Below, piece by piece: positions 34,839 through 47,600 of a stretch of 64,000 nucleotides of DNA. A program made the position numbers and the translations under genes. The notes under the pieces were generated by a model. That model ran no database searches and was not told the origin of the DNA. It saw only the letters and a program-made list of their open reading frames with translations. The DNA is from Siphonodentalium dalli (taxonomy: Eukaryota; Mollusca; Scaphopoda; Gadilida; Siphonodentaliidae): assembly GCA_032622095.1 (NCBI GenBank), contig CP136066.1, positions 50,304,480-50,368,479 of the forward strand. Direction: 5' to 3'. Within the stretch, counting starts at the first letter, position 1, and every line of letters begins with the position of its first letter.

Positions 34839-37067
34839 AGGCCCACTTAATTTTCGAATGACCAGATTACATTATACACAACATATCCCATATTATAGCA
34901 ACCACAACGCGCCGCAGGCGCGTTGTTGCTTTTCAAGTTTAGGCGTGAATGACGTCATTAATTTTTACAATACTAGGAAACAGAATTTCGACGCGATGAA
35001 AAACGGCGCACAAAAATGGGTTAAAAATCACGTGACTTCCGCTCCGCTTTCGCATAGCATGCTGGGAACAATAATTTCCCAAAAGAAATGGTGAAAGCAC
35101 AGAATCGGAAGTGGACCAACGAGATGGTTATGAAATTACCAACTTCAGTTTTTCTGAACAATTCCTATGTGATTTAGGCCTATAGATTAGTTTCATTTTG
35201 ACCAATTTCGTTGGCTAGCTGAACGAAAACCAGCGAAGACGTCATGACATGGTCCATGACGTCATTTACGTCATTTGGTGTTGTGGGCCAGAATCCAGAC
35301 ACATGTGGTCTCTACCGGAAAAACTGATTTCACATCACTAGACTATAGACGCAATTATATATACGAAGTGGCTTTAGCACTGAGGGCTCAAGAACGGCAT
35401 GCCGCTCTTTAGCGATGAGGGCTAAGGAGCGGTATACGGCTCTTTATAGTCGGACACTGGAGATCGAGCAGTACGAATGATAATGTAAGACCGTTCTTTA
35501 TCGCGCCAGGACCATGCATAGCTAAATATTGGTATATACCGATGTACACCACTCCTGTGCCCCGTTCTTTGACGTTTGTCACTGAATAGCAGTATACCGT
35601 TCTTTAGTGCCAGCACTGAAGAGCGGTAGGCCCATACCGTTCCTTGGTACCAACCGCTAAAGAGCGGTATAGCCTACCGTTCTTAAGCGTATCAGACCCA
35701 TAAAGATGAAGAGTGGTATACCACTCTTTAGCGTTTGGTACTAAAGAACGGTATAGCGTGTCAGGTCCATATAGCTAAAGAGCGATATACTGCTCTTAAG
35801 CCACGGCCTTATATATACACATACACGATTTATTGACCGTACTAACACGGGACATAAATAGAGGCTCTATCAGCGTATAATCGCTTTTGTTAGAAGTTAG
35901 GAAACAGCGTATATTATGTATATTTTGACTTTGATAAGTCTTTTAGTCACCAGTACGCAAATCAAAGCTTTATTACAACGACACAAATTAATGAGTAACA
36001 CGCATAACACATATACAACTTTTTATATACAATATGCACATAATAAATATGGGATCCTGGATCCCTCCCTACAAACGTGTTGTTTGTTTGTTTGGTTTTC
36101 ATTGTTCCTTTTTTGTTTGTACGTCTTTTGACCTAGTGTGTATATATAAGATTGTATTCTTCATCATGTTTTCAAATGTCCTTTTGACTATCAGTTTGAA
36201 TTTTTGACCTGCAGGCATGAGCTAATTCAGCTGCCTTCCACAATGTATACACTTAAATGCAATAAGAGACGTCTCTAAAGACCATTTGCTAGAAAAAATA
36301 CAGACTGGATTCAAACGAGGGATGTTTTCTATTGACAAGAGTCCATGAAACTGTTCGTGCGAAAGATTTGCCCAGTGATATTTTGGGATAATGCGCTCAT
36401 GTAGTCATTTATATTTGTCATAGATAAACGTGGGAAATTGCTAGGTTTAGTTTGGCATGGAGGTGTATGAGTTGCTTTAACGAGAGATGTGGTGGCAGGG
36501 TGGTTGTACTGTAGTGTTCCGCGGAATCCGCCCCTCCAACTTTGGTGAAAATATTCAACATTTTGAAATCCCATGCCGTGACACAATGCAGCAACAGTTG
36601 GAAACTACGTGTATAGATTGAAATTGTTGTGACAGTTTGATGTATTTGTGTGGTTGCTCCACTACGTGTCACGTGCGATCATATTATACCATTTGGAAGA
36701 GGAACCAAAAATATATATATTCCACCAGAATACGGAACAGCTATGGCCTTGGAGTGTCCACAAAGTGATAGAGATTCTCAGATTCATTCCAAGACTTCCC
36801 CCCACTTGTCAACCCAGAATGCATCAGAATTCAAACAAAGAGATATAGTTATTCCCCTTCCATTGAGAATAATAGACTTTATAGCACAGTCTGGATCAAA
36901 ATTAATCACAGAACACACCTCAGTACCTTGATAAAAACAATGTTCCCAGTTTACTCGACCGGATCAGTTGATAATACAATGTTTTGGAGCTTCCTCTTTC
37001 AAATGGTATATAATATGGAATATGTTGTATATAATGTGATCTGGTGGTTCGTAAATTAAGTGGCCCT
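34839..37067. mobile_element. 2.2 kb TTAA-flanked element, AGGCCCACTTAATTTTCGAA TIR
   Basis: Left AGGCCCACTTAATTTTCGAA after TTAA, right TTCGTAAATTAAGTGGCCCT before TTAA. The subterminal parts (ATCACGTGACTTCC, TGACGTCATTAA, GTTGCTCCACTACGTGTCAC, TCATTGAGAATAATAG-like blocks) match 55195-56081 in inverted orientation, so that copy is the 0.9 kb short form. This long form carries about 1.3 kb extra, including a palindromic-site array (35380-35800). ORFs at 36648-36931 lie in repeat DNA and have no transposase motif. Confidence 0.75.
35380..35800. repeat. Array of palindromic AAAGAGCGGTATA / TATACCGCTCTTT sites
   Basis: At least ten half-sites of GCTAAAGAGCGGTATA-like sequence in alternating orientation within 420 bp, several joined into palindromes such as AAGAGTGGTATACCACTCTT (35708-35727). 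Interspersed are GGCACTGA, GTTTGGTAC and TCAGACCCATA spacers. Confidence 0.85.
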
Positions 37068-38885
37068 TTAATGTCAATATGAAAAAGTGAAGATTGTTCT
37101 TGTTATTTATTGAAACCTGAATGTAATGATTTATTTTCCCAAATAAAGTAAATCATATTGTGTTTATTATTTTTTTCTGATTCCTTTGAGGTGAATAAGC
37201 ACTTGTGCAATACTTGGAAGGCTGAACTAAATAATTAACTTTGAAAATTTGAATTCTTCTTTCTCCCCAAATAGCTGGTGAAATTAATAGGATGCCTGTA
37301 GTTTTTATCAGAAAATGATGTTGTGATTCCCCCTGCATGCTTTAGAGCATAACTTTGCCGAATACTAACTTGGTCCCTGTTACTGGGAATCTGAATGTAG
37401 GAGCCAGAACATTTGTGGGACTAACTGAAGAGAAGCTGTTTATCATCGTGTCAATGACCACACCATGCTCGGTGACATGCACTGCCTGTTGGAGGAACAT
37501 TCCGAAGACTAGAATCGCCCCTCTCATCAATAACATGCTATCCCGATGCCAGCAGGTTATCCCGCGACACTGTGGCTACACGCAATATTGATTCATTGAA
37601 TAAAATCTCATTGTTATCTGTTTTGTCATTTTTAAAATATACCCCACTCCCATTTAATCGATGCCCAGTCAGCCGTAACACCACGCACATGGTTGTCCTT
37701 CGCATGGATAGTGTCTCTAGCTCCAGTAAGCATTTGTGAAAAGTATCATCAAAATCCACCCAATATCTCCGAAAATATTACATATTATATTAGGGGGGAC
37801 TTTCTTTTTTAGATGTGTTTATAAGAGAATACATTGGCCGAGCAGTATTTACCTTGACCTTGTAAGCCAGTGATTTTAATGTTGCACAAGCGCAGCCCCC
37901 ATCATGGAAGGGTTAAATCAGATATTTGAGTGCTAATTGTGGCAAATTTCATCCAAACTATCAGTTATGTAATCACTGAGACCACCATGACCAGCAAACT
38001 TTGTTGCAGTTTATAAGCAGTTGATGGTTCATATTATAGCACACTCTATATTATCTGCAAATGTGTGAATGTAGCAGCATTACACACCAATGCTATTGAT
38101 TGTCCCTGGTTGGTAAGCTACTTACCAACCTTCCATGACTGTTCAAGTTGACTACTGTGGTGAATCCTTGTTAGGGTGTACCATCACCGCCAAATTAATC
38201 CCCAAAGGCATAGCCTGATCTATGTTCTGATGATGGGCCCACCTCAAAAACTTGGGCGACAGTGATAATCCATGACATCAGAGACGAAGATTGTTGCCAG
38301 AAACCTAAGGGTTGTGTGTATATTTATAGTTGTAATACGACCTTGCCTAAACCTACATACAAGACTCGCCATGATTGGTCAGTATCCTGTATTCCCATGG
38401 AGACACGACCATCGTTTTGTGGTACAATTCTAGATTATCTGAATTGTACCACAAAAAAATGAGGTACAATCAATGAAATGCTGCCAACGCCTCATACTTT
38501 CAGAAGTCAATCCACACGGTCATTGGTTAATGTCATGATATAGACTGAAGAAAGAGACATCTGTACCTACATTGGGTATATTAAGTGGTATTTTGTATGA
38601 TAAACCAGTCATTAAGTGGTAATTTTTTCATAAGTGATTACCATTACCATTTGGGCACTGTCTGTATGTTCAGAAAGATGAAAAGTGGCATTTAGTAACA
38701 TCTTGTAAAATACCACTTAAAGTCTGGTCAGTCCAAAGTTAATGCACGGTCTTGGACCACAGACAATATTTTTGAGTTAATTCCCTTGCATCATATGGAC
38801 TATTTTCCATTCGTCTAAAAAATTTTCCTTTCCTAAATTTAATCGGAAAGATGTTTTTACTAATGTACATGTGCGAATCGAGCAC
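37068..38885. other. Intergenic stretch, no gene recognised
   Basis: Contains part of a CTCTTATATATG-family repeat at 37810-37920 ending GGAAGGGTTAA, a repeated TTAAGTGGTATTTTGTATGA/ATTAAGTGGTAATTTTTTCA motif at 38580-38720, and a self-complementary AATTGTACCACAAAA pair at 38410-38460. ORFs have no domain. Confidence 0.45.
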
Positions 38886-39575
38886 ATTTTTAGCTCAACT
38901 TTACTTTGTCAAGTTTGAGCTATTGCCATGGCTTTGTCGTCCGTCGTCCGTGTGTATGTGTGTGCGTGTGTACGTAAGGCGTCAACAATGCAGGCTACAG
39001 GTCTTACCTTTGGTCGGATCATTATGAAATTTGTCATAGCTGTTGACATCAACATTTAGACCAGAATGATTAATTTTGGGGTCATTCGGAAAAAAAACAT
39101 GGCCGCCAGTGGCCATATTGGATTTCAAAATTCAATCCATTAGCACGGGCTACAGGCCGTACTGTTTGTCTGATCATCATGAAATTTGTCATGGATGTTA
39201 ATATTGACATGTAGATGGGAACGAGTCATTTTGGGATCATTCGGCCAAAAAACATGGCCGCCAGCAGCCATCTTGGATTTTACTCTTTGTATGACTATAT
39301 TCTTTAGCATGGGCTACAGGTCGTACCTTTAGTCTGATCGTCATAAAATTTGTCATGGATGTTAACGATTACATGTAGATGAGAACGACTCATTTTGGGG
39401 TCATTCGGCCGAAAATATGGCCGCCAGCAGCCATCTTGGATTTTACTTTTCTCTTCATCGTCTATAAACTAGTATTAGACATTCAACTTTCCACATTCCT
39501 AATCGCTCCATTGACTGTAATACATTAAATTATTCCCTTTCCAAGTTGAGCTACAGTGTCATTGACACTTTCATT
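38886..39575. mobile_element. Pearl-like element, 164 bp core family, inverted, three cores
   Basis: The same element as 5079-6522 in opposite orientation: it begins TTTTAGCTCAACTTTACTTT, GCTATTGCCATGGC, a (CCGT)/(TG)n tract, then three cores with CCGCCAGCAGCCATCTTGGA, and ends AAGTTGAGCTACAGTGTCAT and GACACTTTC. Three cores against eight shows array-length change. Confidence 0.8.
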
Positions 39576-39601
39576 TTATATATGCAAACAGTTATGCTTA
39601 A

Positions 39602-40012
39602 AGGTACTCAATCTGATTCGATGGTCCCCCATATCATCAGATTCCAACAACAACATTTTTGAAATGCCACTTCAGTTATCAGAATTGATTAATTGCCAAA
39701 AATACTAGCCACAGTCAACTATAGTATAAAATTGCCCAAAACCTGTTATTTATCAACATTTTGTTCAACGAAATTTGGCCGGTTTTTCAAATATAAGCCA
39801 CTTGATCTTAGAGTTATCCATCTTCATCCGCAATTTGGTCCGAGACCGTCTTCTAGTCGACTTTTTGTCTGGCCTATAAAAAACAAATAGATTTCAAAAA
39901 TTGATATCTGATCACTCTGAGCTTCAATGGGTGGGTTCCTCGTCTCTAATCAAATATTTTTTACCACCGAAGCCAAAGAAATAGTCATTTGGGAGCGTTA
40001 ATTCATGCATCT
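39602..40012. mobile_element. AGGTACTCAATC-type TTAA MITE
   Basis: After TTAA at 39598-39601 it starts AGGTACTCAATCTGATTCGA; interior GATCTTAGAGTTATCCATCT and AATCAAATATTTTTTACCAC match other members; the right end (CATCTTTAA) has lost the TIR. Confidence 0.75.
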
Positions 40013-40228
40013 TTAATTACTGTTGCTTATCATCAAATTTAACCACCCAGGAAGCAACCACTTGATCCTAACCACTCAAGAAAAACTACCCCTTAAGACT
40101 AAAACGTACGAAGCGGCATCCGTCCGTTAACTCCAGTTCAAATTATCTGACTGAAACAAAACTTGGTATGAGAAATAACCAACACAGTATTGAGGTCAAT
40201 TTGATTTTGGTCACGGTCCGATTATTTT

Positions 40229-40530
40229 TAGCTCGCCGCAGTGGAGCCTTTAGTCATCACTCCTCGTCCATCCATCTGTCCGTCCGTCATCAATATTCTT
40301 TAAACATCTTCTCCAGCACCATAAGACTGAATGGGTTCATATTTGGTGTGGACTCACATTCAGATTTGTTAAAATGAGGTCACCAAGTCAAATATTTGCG
40401 AAGGGCCATAACTTTTTCCCTCCATAGTAGGAGGGCCTAGTTGGTTATTGGGGTTCATATTTCTTAAAATGTGGTCACTGGGGCAAACATGGGCGGAGCC
40501 AGGGTCATAACTTAAACAAACAAGTATTTA
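40229..40530. mobile_element. Short pearl-like element, TTTTTAGCTCGCCGCAGTGG
   Basis: A terminal hairpin, (CCGT)n at 40268-40289 and about one and a half cores with ATTCAGATTTGTTAAAATGA. Related to 19110-19690. Confidence 0.6.
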
Positions 40531-42774
40531 GATTTTACTCCTTGCTCAGCTGCCTTGCTCATTTTTTTTATGAAAATTTAATTTTTAATTTTTAATTTAA
40601 ATTTTGAAAAACTGACAACGTAAAAACATGGTACACTGACTCACCCCACCAAATTTAGTTTAAATCAGTACCGGGGTCTGGGATAAAAATCATTAGCAGA
40701 CAGATCGTTGCCAATTGAAGGGTGAAGTAAGTACATGTTCACATGTTACCCATGTTCTTTCACATTACTAATGCCACAATATTCTTTGATAAGTAATCTC
40801 TTTCATTGACAACAATATAAAGCTTATACCACTCTCTCACATGTCTGCCTGCCACTCTCTAATGTCTCTTGTGTATGAAATGGGATCTTATCTTATCTGA
40901 CCCTGTTTGATAAACAAATAAGAGAAACTGCTTGATAATATGTATTGGTGTCATTCATGTCAATTTAAATGAGATTAATTCACACGTGCTGTATTCCATG
41001 AAGTTGTACACGTGGCATGTGTTACAATATTATGTTTATATAGGCTATTAACTTCTTTCATCTATGATAATGATGTGTCTTATTTATTATGCTGATGATT
41101 TCAAGAAACAATTATTAGATGTGCCATGTTGATAACCCTTCCCTAAATTTTGTAACATATTTTAAGGAAATTGAACTCACTGCAACTTCTATAATATACC
41201 CTTTGAAATTACTAGATCAGTGGATCTCATAGATTGAGATTTACATCTGGTTCAAATAGGAGCAGAGATAGGTGATTTAACACTCTCGTACCATATCTGT
41301 GTTATGAATTCATGTTTGGTACATGTATATAGATTCCTATATTAAGGGTAATAATTTGTATATACCGTTATTATCAGTAAGGTTTTGATAAATTTCCAAC
41401 AGTTGGAGAGCTTGAAGTACCAGTTGTAATTTAGTTTGGTCCAGTTGGGGTAGGGGTCGGGTGTGTAGTTCAAGTAGACAGTTTAAGTTGGACACCCCCA
41501 TCCCCTACACCAGTTCAACGAAGACCGCTACTCTTGTCCCTGTTTAGACTACTTGTTTTAAAGTACTGACAAATACTGATTATTGTAGTCTTCAGAGTCC
41601 CAGTCCTCTCCGTCTTGGCGTCATTACAGTCTGGTGATTGACCCACAGTCATTTACTGTCTTCTTTAATAAATGGCAGTTTTTGTGTTTTGACCGGATGA
41701 TTTTGTACGTGGTTCTCATTTGAGAAGATGCAGGCAAAGTTCGATTTTTGTCATGGTCCCATTATTTTTGACGGAGTTACTGTTCCCCTTTAATTTACTC
41801 AGAAATCATAAGTTTTGGTTTGTCCAGATGATAACTTGGCCAATATTCAACAGAATTTCTCAATAGTTGCAATGTGATTCACATTTGAGAAGACACAGGC
41901 CAAGTTCGATTTTATTCATGGTCCGATGAATTTGACGGAGTTATAAAAAAAATTCTTGATACTTTGTAAATGGTTTACAGATCACAAAATATGCTTTGTA
42001 ACAATAACAGGTCTGGTTCGAATTTTGTCATGGTCCATTGATTTATGATGGTCTTGCATGTATGTGGCTGGGTTTAGAAATACACAATTGGCCGTGGCTG
42101 GAGTACTGTATGCAACACTCTAGCCAGTCCGATCATAATATTTCTATTGTCTAAATGATAACTTGAGCAATCTTCAAAAGAATCTCTTGATATTTGGTGT
42201 GTGGTTTACCTTTGTGAACACGCAGGTCATCGTCAAGTTGGAGTCAAAGTATTGCCTCTTTCTTTAAAAAAAAAACAGCCATCTCGTTTGAGGGGGGGGG
42301 ACTTATTATGTTTTGGTCAGTCCGTTTCTCTGTCTGCCAATTTTTACCACAATTAAATTTGGTGTGGGTTTATTAACATAAAATAAAGGTCGAGTTCAAA
42401 CTCTTGTTCCGCCCGCCAATTGTCACCAGAGTTACGGCCCTTTTTGTTGTAACTTGCATTCAATTTTCGTTTCTGGATGATAACTTTATTAAGTCTGAAC
42501 TGAATGGAACCGTTAATTCTTTCATATATGCTACTGAGGTGTGTAGATATATTATGCAGATAACCCTTCCCTAAATTGTTATCTACTTTTGAGGAAAATG
42601 AATTCACTTCAACTCTTAATATACCGTTTGAAATTACTTGATGAATGGATCTCACAGATTGGGATTTACATTGGTTCAAATATGGGGAGAATGGTGGCAG
42701 AGATAAGAGATTTAAATCTCCCCCACCTATCTGTGTTGTTGAATTCAAGTTTGGTACTGGTGTAATAATATATA
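40531..42774. other. Intergenic, diverged pearl-like core sequence
   Basis: Units such as TGTCCAGATGATAACTTG and GGCCAAGTTCGATTTT recur at about 41750-42480, and a stretch resembling 20930-21080 (ATCTCATAGATTGAGATTTA) recurs at 41215 and 42650. The minus-strand ORF at 42353-42748 falls entirely in this repeat DNA and is not a gene. Confidence 0.55.
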
Positions 42775-42907
42775 GAGGATCTCCAACGAGTTATGTTGGG
42801 ATATAATAGTTTGATAAATTTGATTCACAATGAGTCGTAGTTGAGATGTGAATAAAATTTATGAAACGAGTTTCATAAAATCTTATATCTCAACATAACG
42901 AGTTGAT
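42775..42907. repeat. Imperfect palindrome GAGTTATGTTGGGATATAA
   Basis: Left CAACGAGTTATGTTGGGATA mirrors TATCTCAACATAACGAGTTG at the right; the loop contains GAAACGAGTTTC. Confidence 0.8.
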
Positions 42908-44125
42908 ACATTATGCATACTTTTACAGCGTTGGATGAGATGCCTCACAGCCACATACAACAAAGCAATCATTTTTGAATTGTCTGGTGTTGGTGTCATG
43001 CGTGACTTCTCGAAATAGTATTAATCCGCCTGATTCAATGTAAAGACGCGGCGCTGTCATTTTGTTGGTGCGATGCAAAGGGATATGCAGCACGCGCCTA
43101 TTCATACCTAGTGAGAGATCAGGAAATATGTAATGGCTTTTAATGGTGCAATAGGGGTTTCGTGTGATATATATAGATTCCTCATGATTTCTAATCTGAG
43201 GTGGGGGGCAAGGAGGAGCGGCATCGAGGGGAGTTAAAGTGTTAAGTTAGTATTCAGGCACTATGCCAAATGGAGGAATGTAGCATTCTACTACATCGTT
43301 GAAAATCTAAAACAAATCGACCGTACCACTCCATAGAAAACACCATCTGAACTACGCTCAATTGTAAATATTTACTTCTCGATTCGGGACGCTACTATCG
43401 GCGATAAAGTAACGAAAACAATTTCGCCATCGCGAGTCACTGAATTTAATTAATAATATAACGGTGTGTGTTATCAGTTTGCATAAATATTTGTAAAAAT
43501 AACTACTTTGAGCAAGATAGTCCTCCATTTCTATATGATCACCATACCGGAGTGTTTCACTTCACTTTAACTTTATGTGGGATGTCAGGTTGGAAAGTTT
43601 CAAAAATTCCATCGTAAGAGGGATGTGCAAAGGGAATTTTGTGAACTTAGGCTGTGTTATTGTTCTTCCGATTAGGGAATGGTTATCTACTGCAGCTTTT
43701 GTGAAACGAAAGCATGGACGCTCTTTGTCAAAGACGATCGTTGGATGTTTTGCTTGACAAAAATTCAATATGTGTTAAAAAACCTCCCGTTTTGAAATTT
43801 GATATCTGCCCATCAAAACTTCATATTAAAAGGATCATGGTACGATCTATAATTATTTTCTGGTACAAAAACGTACCCATGTATGGCTGTTTCGTGGTGT
43901 CATATCTTACCAGGTATATTTAACATAAAGAGACACATAAAGCGAACTGCTGCTTTGAAACCGATAATAATCAGCATCAACAACGAACACATGCCATGCA
44001 GCATACCCCGACAGGTCGATCCATATTAACCGTCACTGTCGGTGTAGATTATTGTACCCCGCGCAGTGCACGTATAGCATGGGTAATAACGACATATATT
44101 GCTGAAGAAAGTGACACGCATGTCA
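42908..44125. other. Upstream region of the SLC16-like gene
   Basis: Mixed AT-rich DNA with CpG-richer patches at 43000-43100, 43310-43440 and 44030-44080. No domain-bearing ORF. Regulatory elements for the transporter gene may lie here, but none can be named with confidence. Confidence 0.4.
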
Positions 44126-44136
44126 CATATATATAG
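44126..44136 (+). promoter_or_regulatory. Possible TATA-like element upstream of the SLC16-like gene
   Basis: CATATATATAG lies about 320 bp before the start codon, in a stretch with more CpG than the surrounding DNA. It could drive a transcript that includes 44163-44456 as 5' UTR. TA-rich runs are common in this window, so support is weak. Confidence 0.25.
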
Positions 44137-44162
44137 CATTACTAAGATAAAACATTCACACA

Positions 44163-44357
44163 ATGTACATGGATAATGTACCTGGACATTTAATTTCCGC
44201 GCGAGTTAAACTTGGAATGGAACGCGTCACGGCGCATGGAACAGGCGTGATCTTCGGTGCAGACTCGTTAACAGAGCGCGTGTTTCTGGTCTCATCGTTG
44301 GTGGACAAGGAGATTGCATTTCCAAGTGGATTAAGTGGAGCTATTCACAGAGCATGA
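44163..44357 (+). other. Possible upstream ORF in the 5' leader of the SLC16-like gene
   Basis: A 64-codon ORF begins with ATG and ends 100 bp before the main start codon, in a different position from the SLC16 frame. It has no recognisable domain. If the TATA-like element at 44126 is used, this would be an upstream ORF; otherwise it is a chance ORF. Confidence 0.25.
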
Positions 44358-44456
44358 TGTGCGGCTATGTTCTCTTCAAATGACTGCAATGAAACTTAAG
44401 TCGAACCAGTCTGTTGCACACACATAACGGGTGCAGCGACGACGGGTGGATTGGTC

Positions 44457-44694
44457 ATGGCTGTGCGCGATAATGATAAACGCTCTCTAGCTCGTCGGGG
44501 GATTCCTGAGCGTGATATCGATGGGGGCTGGGCCTGGATGATTACAGCAGGAGGGTTCATCATGCACTTTATCATGGGCTCTCTTACCTTCTCCGTGGGC
44601 ATTTTCACTGTTGAAATATCCAACATATTCGGAATAACGAAAGCTGAAGTGTCCATAGTTGCGTCTCTTCTGATGGGATTCAACTTCTGCGCAG
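44457..44694 (+). CDS. SLC16-like exon 1: start codon, N-terminal tail, TM1-TM2
   Basis: ATG at 44457 begins MAVRDNDKRSLARRGIPERD, then DGGWAW and two hydrophobic segments ending FNFCAG; donor GTACGG after one base of an Ala codon. The N-terminal tail is short and basic, as expected for a cytosolic N-terminus. Confidence 0.92.
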
Positions 44695-47600
44695 GTACGG
44701 TTTATAGAGTGCCATATTTTAACATGATATTGTTATACTTAAATTGTGGTTAAAGATGGTGTATCTCTGCCCTGAACTGTCTGTATAAATTCGAGGATTT
44801 AAAGTAATTATTTTGATCCATGCGTGGAGACTGGTTAACATGCCGAAGCTTCTGTTACTATAGGAAATTAAATTGTTCTCCAATTGTGTTCTACTTACCG
44901 GGACAGAAAATTTGGCTTTTTTTTATAATATTACTACATTTTGACTAAAATTTATTGCAACACTATCAGTTTCTCGTAAATTTGTTTGGAAACAACAATG
45001 CATATTTGCTTTCAAAACAAATTTCCTTGGAAATGTGTTGTCGAAAGTGCATGGCCCCAGGAAGAAAGAGAGACCATATGTAAAGATTTCACATATATAA
45101 TTGTGTCGTTATTAAGAGTGAAATGTATACGGGCATTGTACAGTAGAATTGGATGGCAAGCTGCTGATATACCTACAGTAATGCCCTAAATAATCGACTA
45201 CTTAACCACAGCAGAATTATGGGTAACTTTTCAGGATTTATTCAGAAATATGGCTTGTTGCCATTCATCGGAAAGCTCTAACCGAGAGCTTTCCGATGAA
45301 TTGCAACAAGCCATATTTCTGACTAAATCATGAAAAGTTACCCATAATTATGCTGTGGTTAAGGAGTCGATTATTTGGGACATTACTGTATAAGCCATGG
45401 TATCGCTTCTTAATTATTCATAAAACTGTTAGCTGCTGCTATTTTGCTTACTTTGCTTGGTGTTCAGTGTTGGATATATAGTTTTTTCTTCCAAATACGC
45501 ACACCTGCTGTGAATTTATATGGATTCTCATCAATAATCCATCGACGCCATCGCTTGTTCGGCTGCGCGAGGAAATATATATGCCATCAGAGTTCGAAAT
45601 CGATCGATATATTATATGAGATTCCATGCTTATCCGTACTGGCTTCTATGCCTATACTATATAGCGAGAAGCATTAGTTAAAAGTACATATTGAGTGCGA
45701 TTACGACCAGTTTGATCATGGTGTCACCTGTATCTCGATACATAGGCAGGGGTGTAGTGTGTCATACTGCCCCCTATATGTGACCCGCCATATAAAATCC
45801 AGTCGGGATTTTTTTTACCCTGTGCCAATGCATTCTCTTATATATGCGAGTCGACCATAGGTCGCCTCGCATATATAAGAGAATGCATTGGCCTAACAAT
45901 TTTGTATCATGTTTTTTAAATAAATGTTTCTTACAATTTTTAGGACATAACATAAAAGACATCCATTACCCTGCAGGGAGCCCCACACATATGTAGAAGC
46001 ATATAGAAGAGTGTCGTCTGCTCATGTTTGTCTGGGGCTCTGTATGGGTGAAATTATAAACTTGTTACAGAATACAAGAACAAATTATTAAAATTGTAAT
46101 AAATTGTTAGACCTATGGTCGACTCTCATATATAAGATAATGCATTGGCACAGGGTAAACAAAAATCCCGACTTCCGACTGGATTTGATATGGCGGGTCA
46201 CATATGGCGACCAAACATTCGAAATTTGCTTCCCATGAAAATTGTCCAGATTGAAGCAATTTCATTTTGGAAAAATATGGAGGAGGTATAGTGGGTCCCT
46301 CGGGCAGAATTGTCGATTTGATCTATAAACAAAGATATTATGAGTCAGTTTTACTGAACATCAGGATATTTCATACACAATACGACACAATGTCATGTAG
46401 GTAAATTTAGGTAAGAAATATAGGGCAGGTTATAATTGTAATTACTTTGATATAGGCCTACATGTATAGTACAAATTTCAAAGCAATATTTATTGTAAAT
46501 ATTGTCGTTTTAACAGAACAAGAGTCGAATATATTTACATTCTGTCAAAATTATGGACTCGTATGCATGTCCACCAATTTTAACATAAACAATCATAAGG
46601 GTGGGGTTGAGTGTAAATTTCGACAGTTCAACGGAGCTATCAGTTGGAAAAAATTAAATTCAAAGCAAGGATGCAAATAAGGGAAATTCAGTCTTCGCGG
46701 TGGGATGCAGTTGGAAATTCAATGATAGACAACTATCCATGATAAAGACCTTATGTCGGTCAGTCTGCCCACACCCTAGTCTGAGTTTCATTCGACGTAA
46801 ACAAGTTTGTGATATCGGTATAGTCTACCGATATCTAGCATCAAACACAACGATACCACAAGCTGGTTTACATCGAAGGAAATTACGACTATTCACGTCC
46901 CTGACTGGAAGATGCACAATGCGTTAAATGGGTACTGTACGCCATTTTCAATAAATTCCCGGTGATAACAACGATCTATTGTCGATGATATATAGAAAAC
47001 AAAGAAATTTGAGTCGAAGATGTATTCTGTAAACGTTCAGGTTAATTGGTATCTTAAAATCAAAGTTAATAATTTGATATAAATTTAAATTACGAATTTC
47101 CGTGTACAAGACGTAATCAAAATAATTCACGGATAGTGGATGGGGCAACGCGTGGCACACAGGATCGTGTAAAAAATTATGTTAATACGGGGCGTAAACT
47201 CAAGCCACACACTGACTATAGTGACTATCCAATGACTTAAATTAGTATGTGGGACTAGTATGCATATAATATAACATTTATTTGATACATTTTCTTGAAA
47301 ACTGTCCAAAAATTTCCCGACAACGACAATTGGTATTTTCGCATTCCGGCTAATCTGCCATCCGTAACATTTACTTCGTACTCAATAGACTTTCAAATAA
47401 TGGAAATCTGGTTACCTTATTCTACGACTCAGAGACTATAGAAACCAACAACAACATTTGAGTACAATATCCCTTTAAATGCACAAATCTACATACAATT
47501 GATTACTCAATGGGATATCCGATATTGTATATTAAAACCTGGTCGATGGATGCTGTTCCATATAGAAGCCTGCGTGACAATGCAGCCATTGTTATGGAAT

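Noticed and set aside
36648-36931. Possible protein-coding exon with a 93-codon ORF
   Set aside because: The sequence recurs in inverted form at 55280-55560 within a related TTAA element, so it belongs to the mobile element and shows no conserved protein.
42353-42748. 131-codon minus-strand ORF as a gene
   Set aside because: It covers diverged pearl-like core sequence that also occurs at 20.9-21.1 kb and 41.2 kb.
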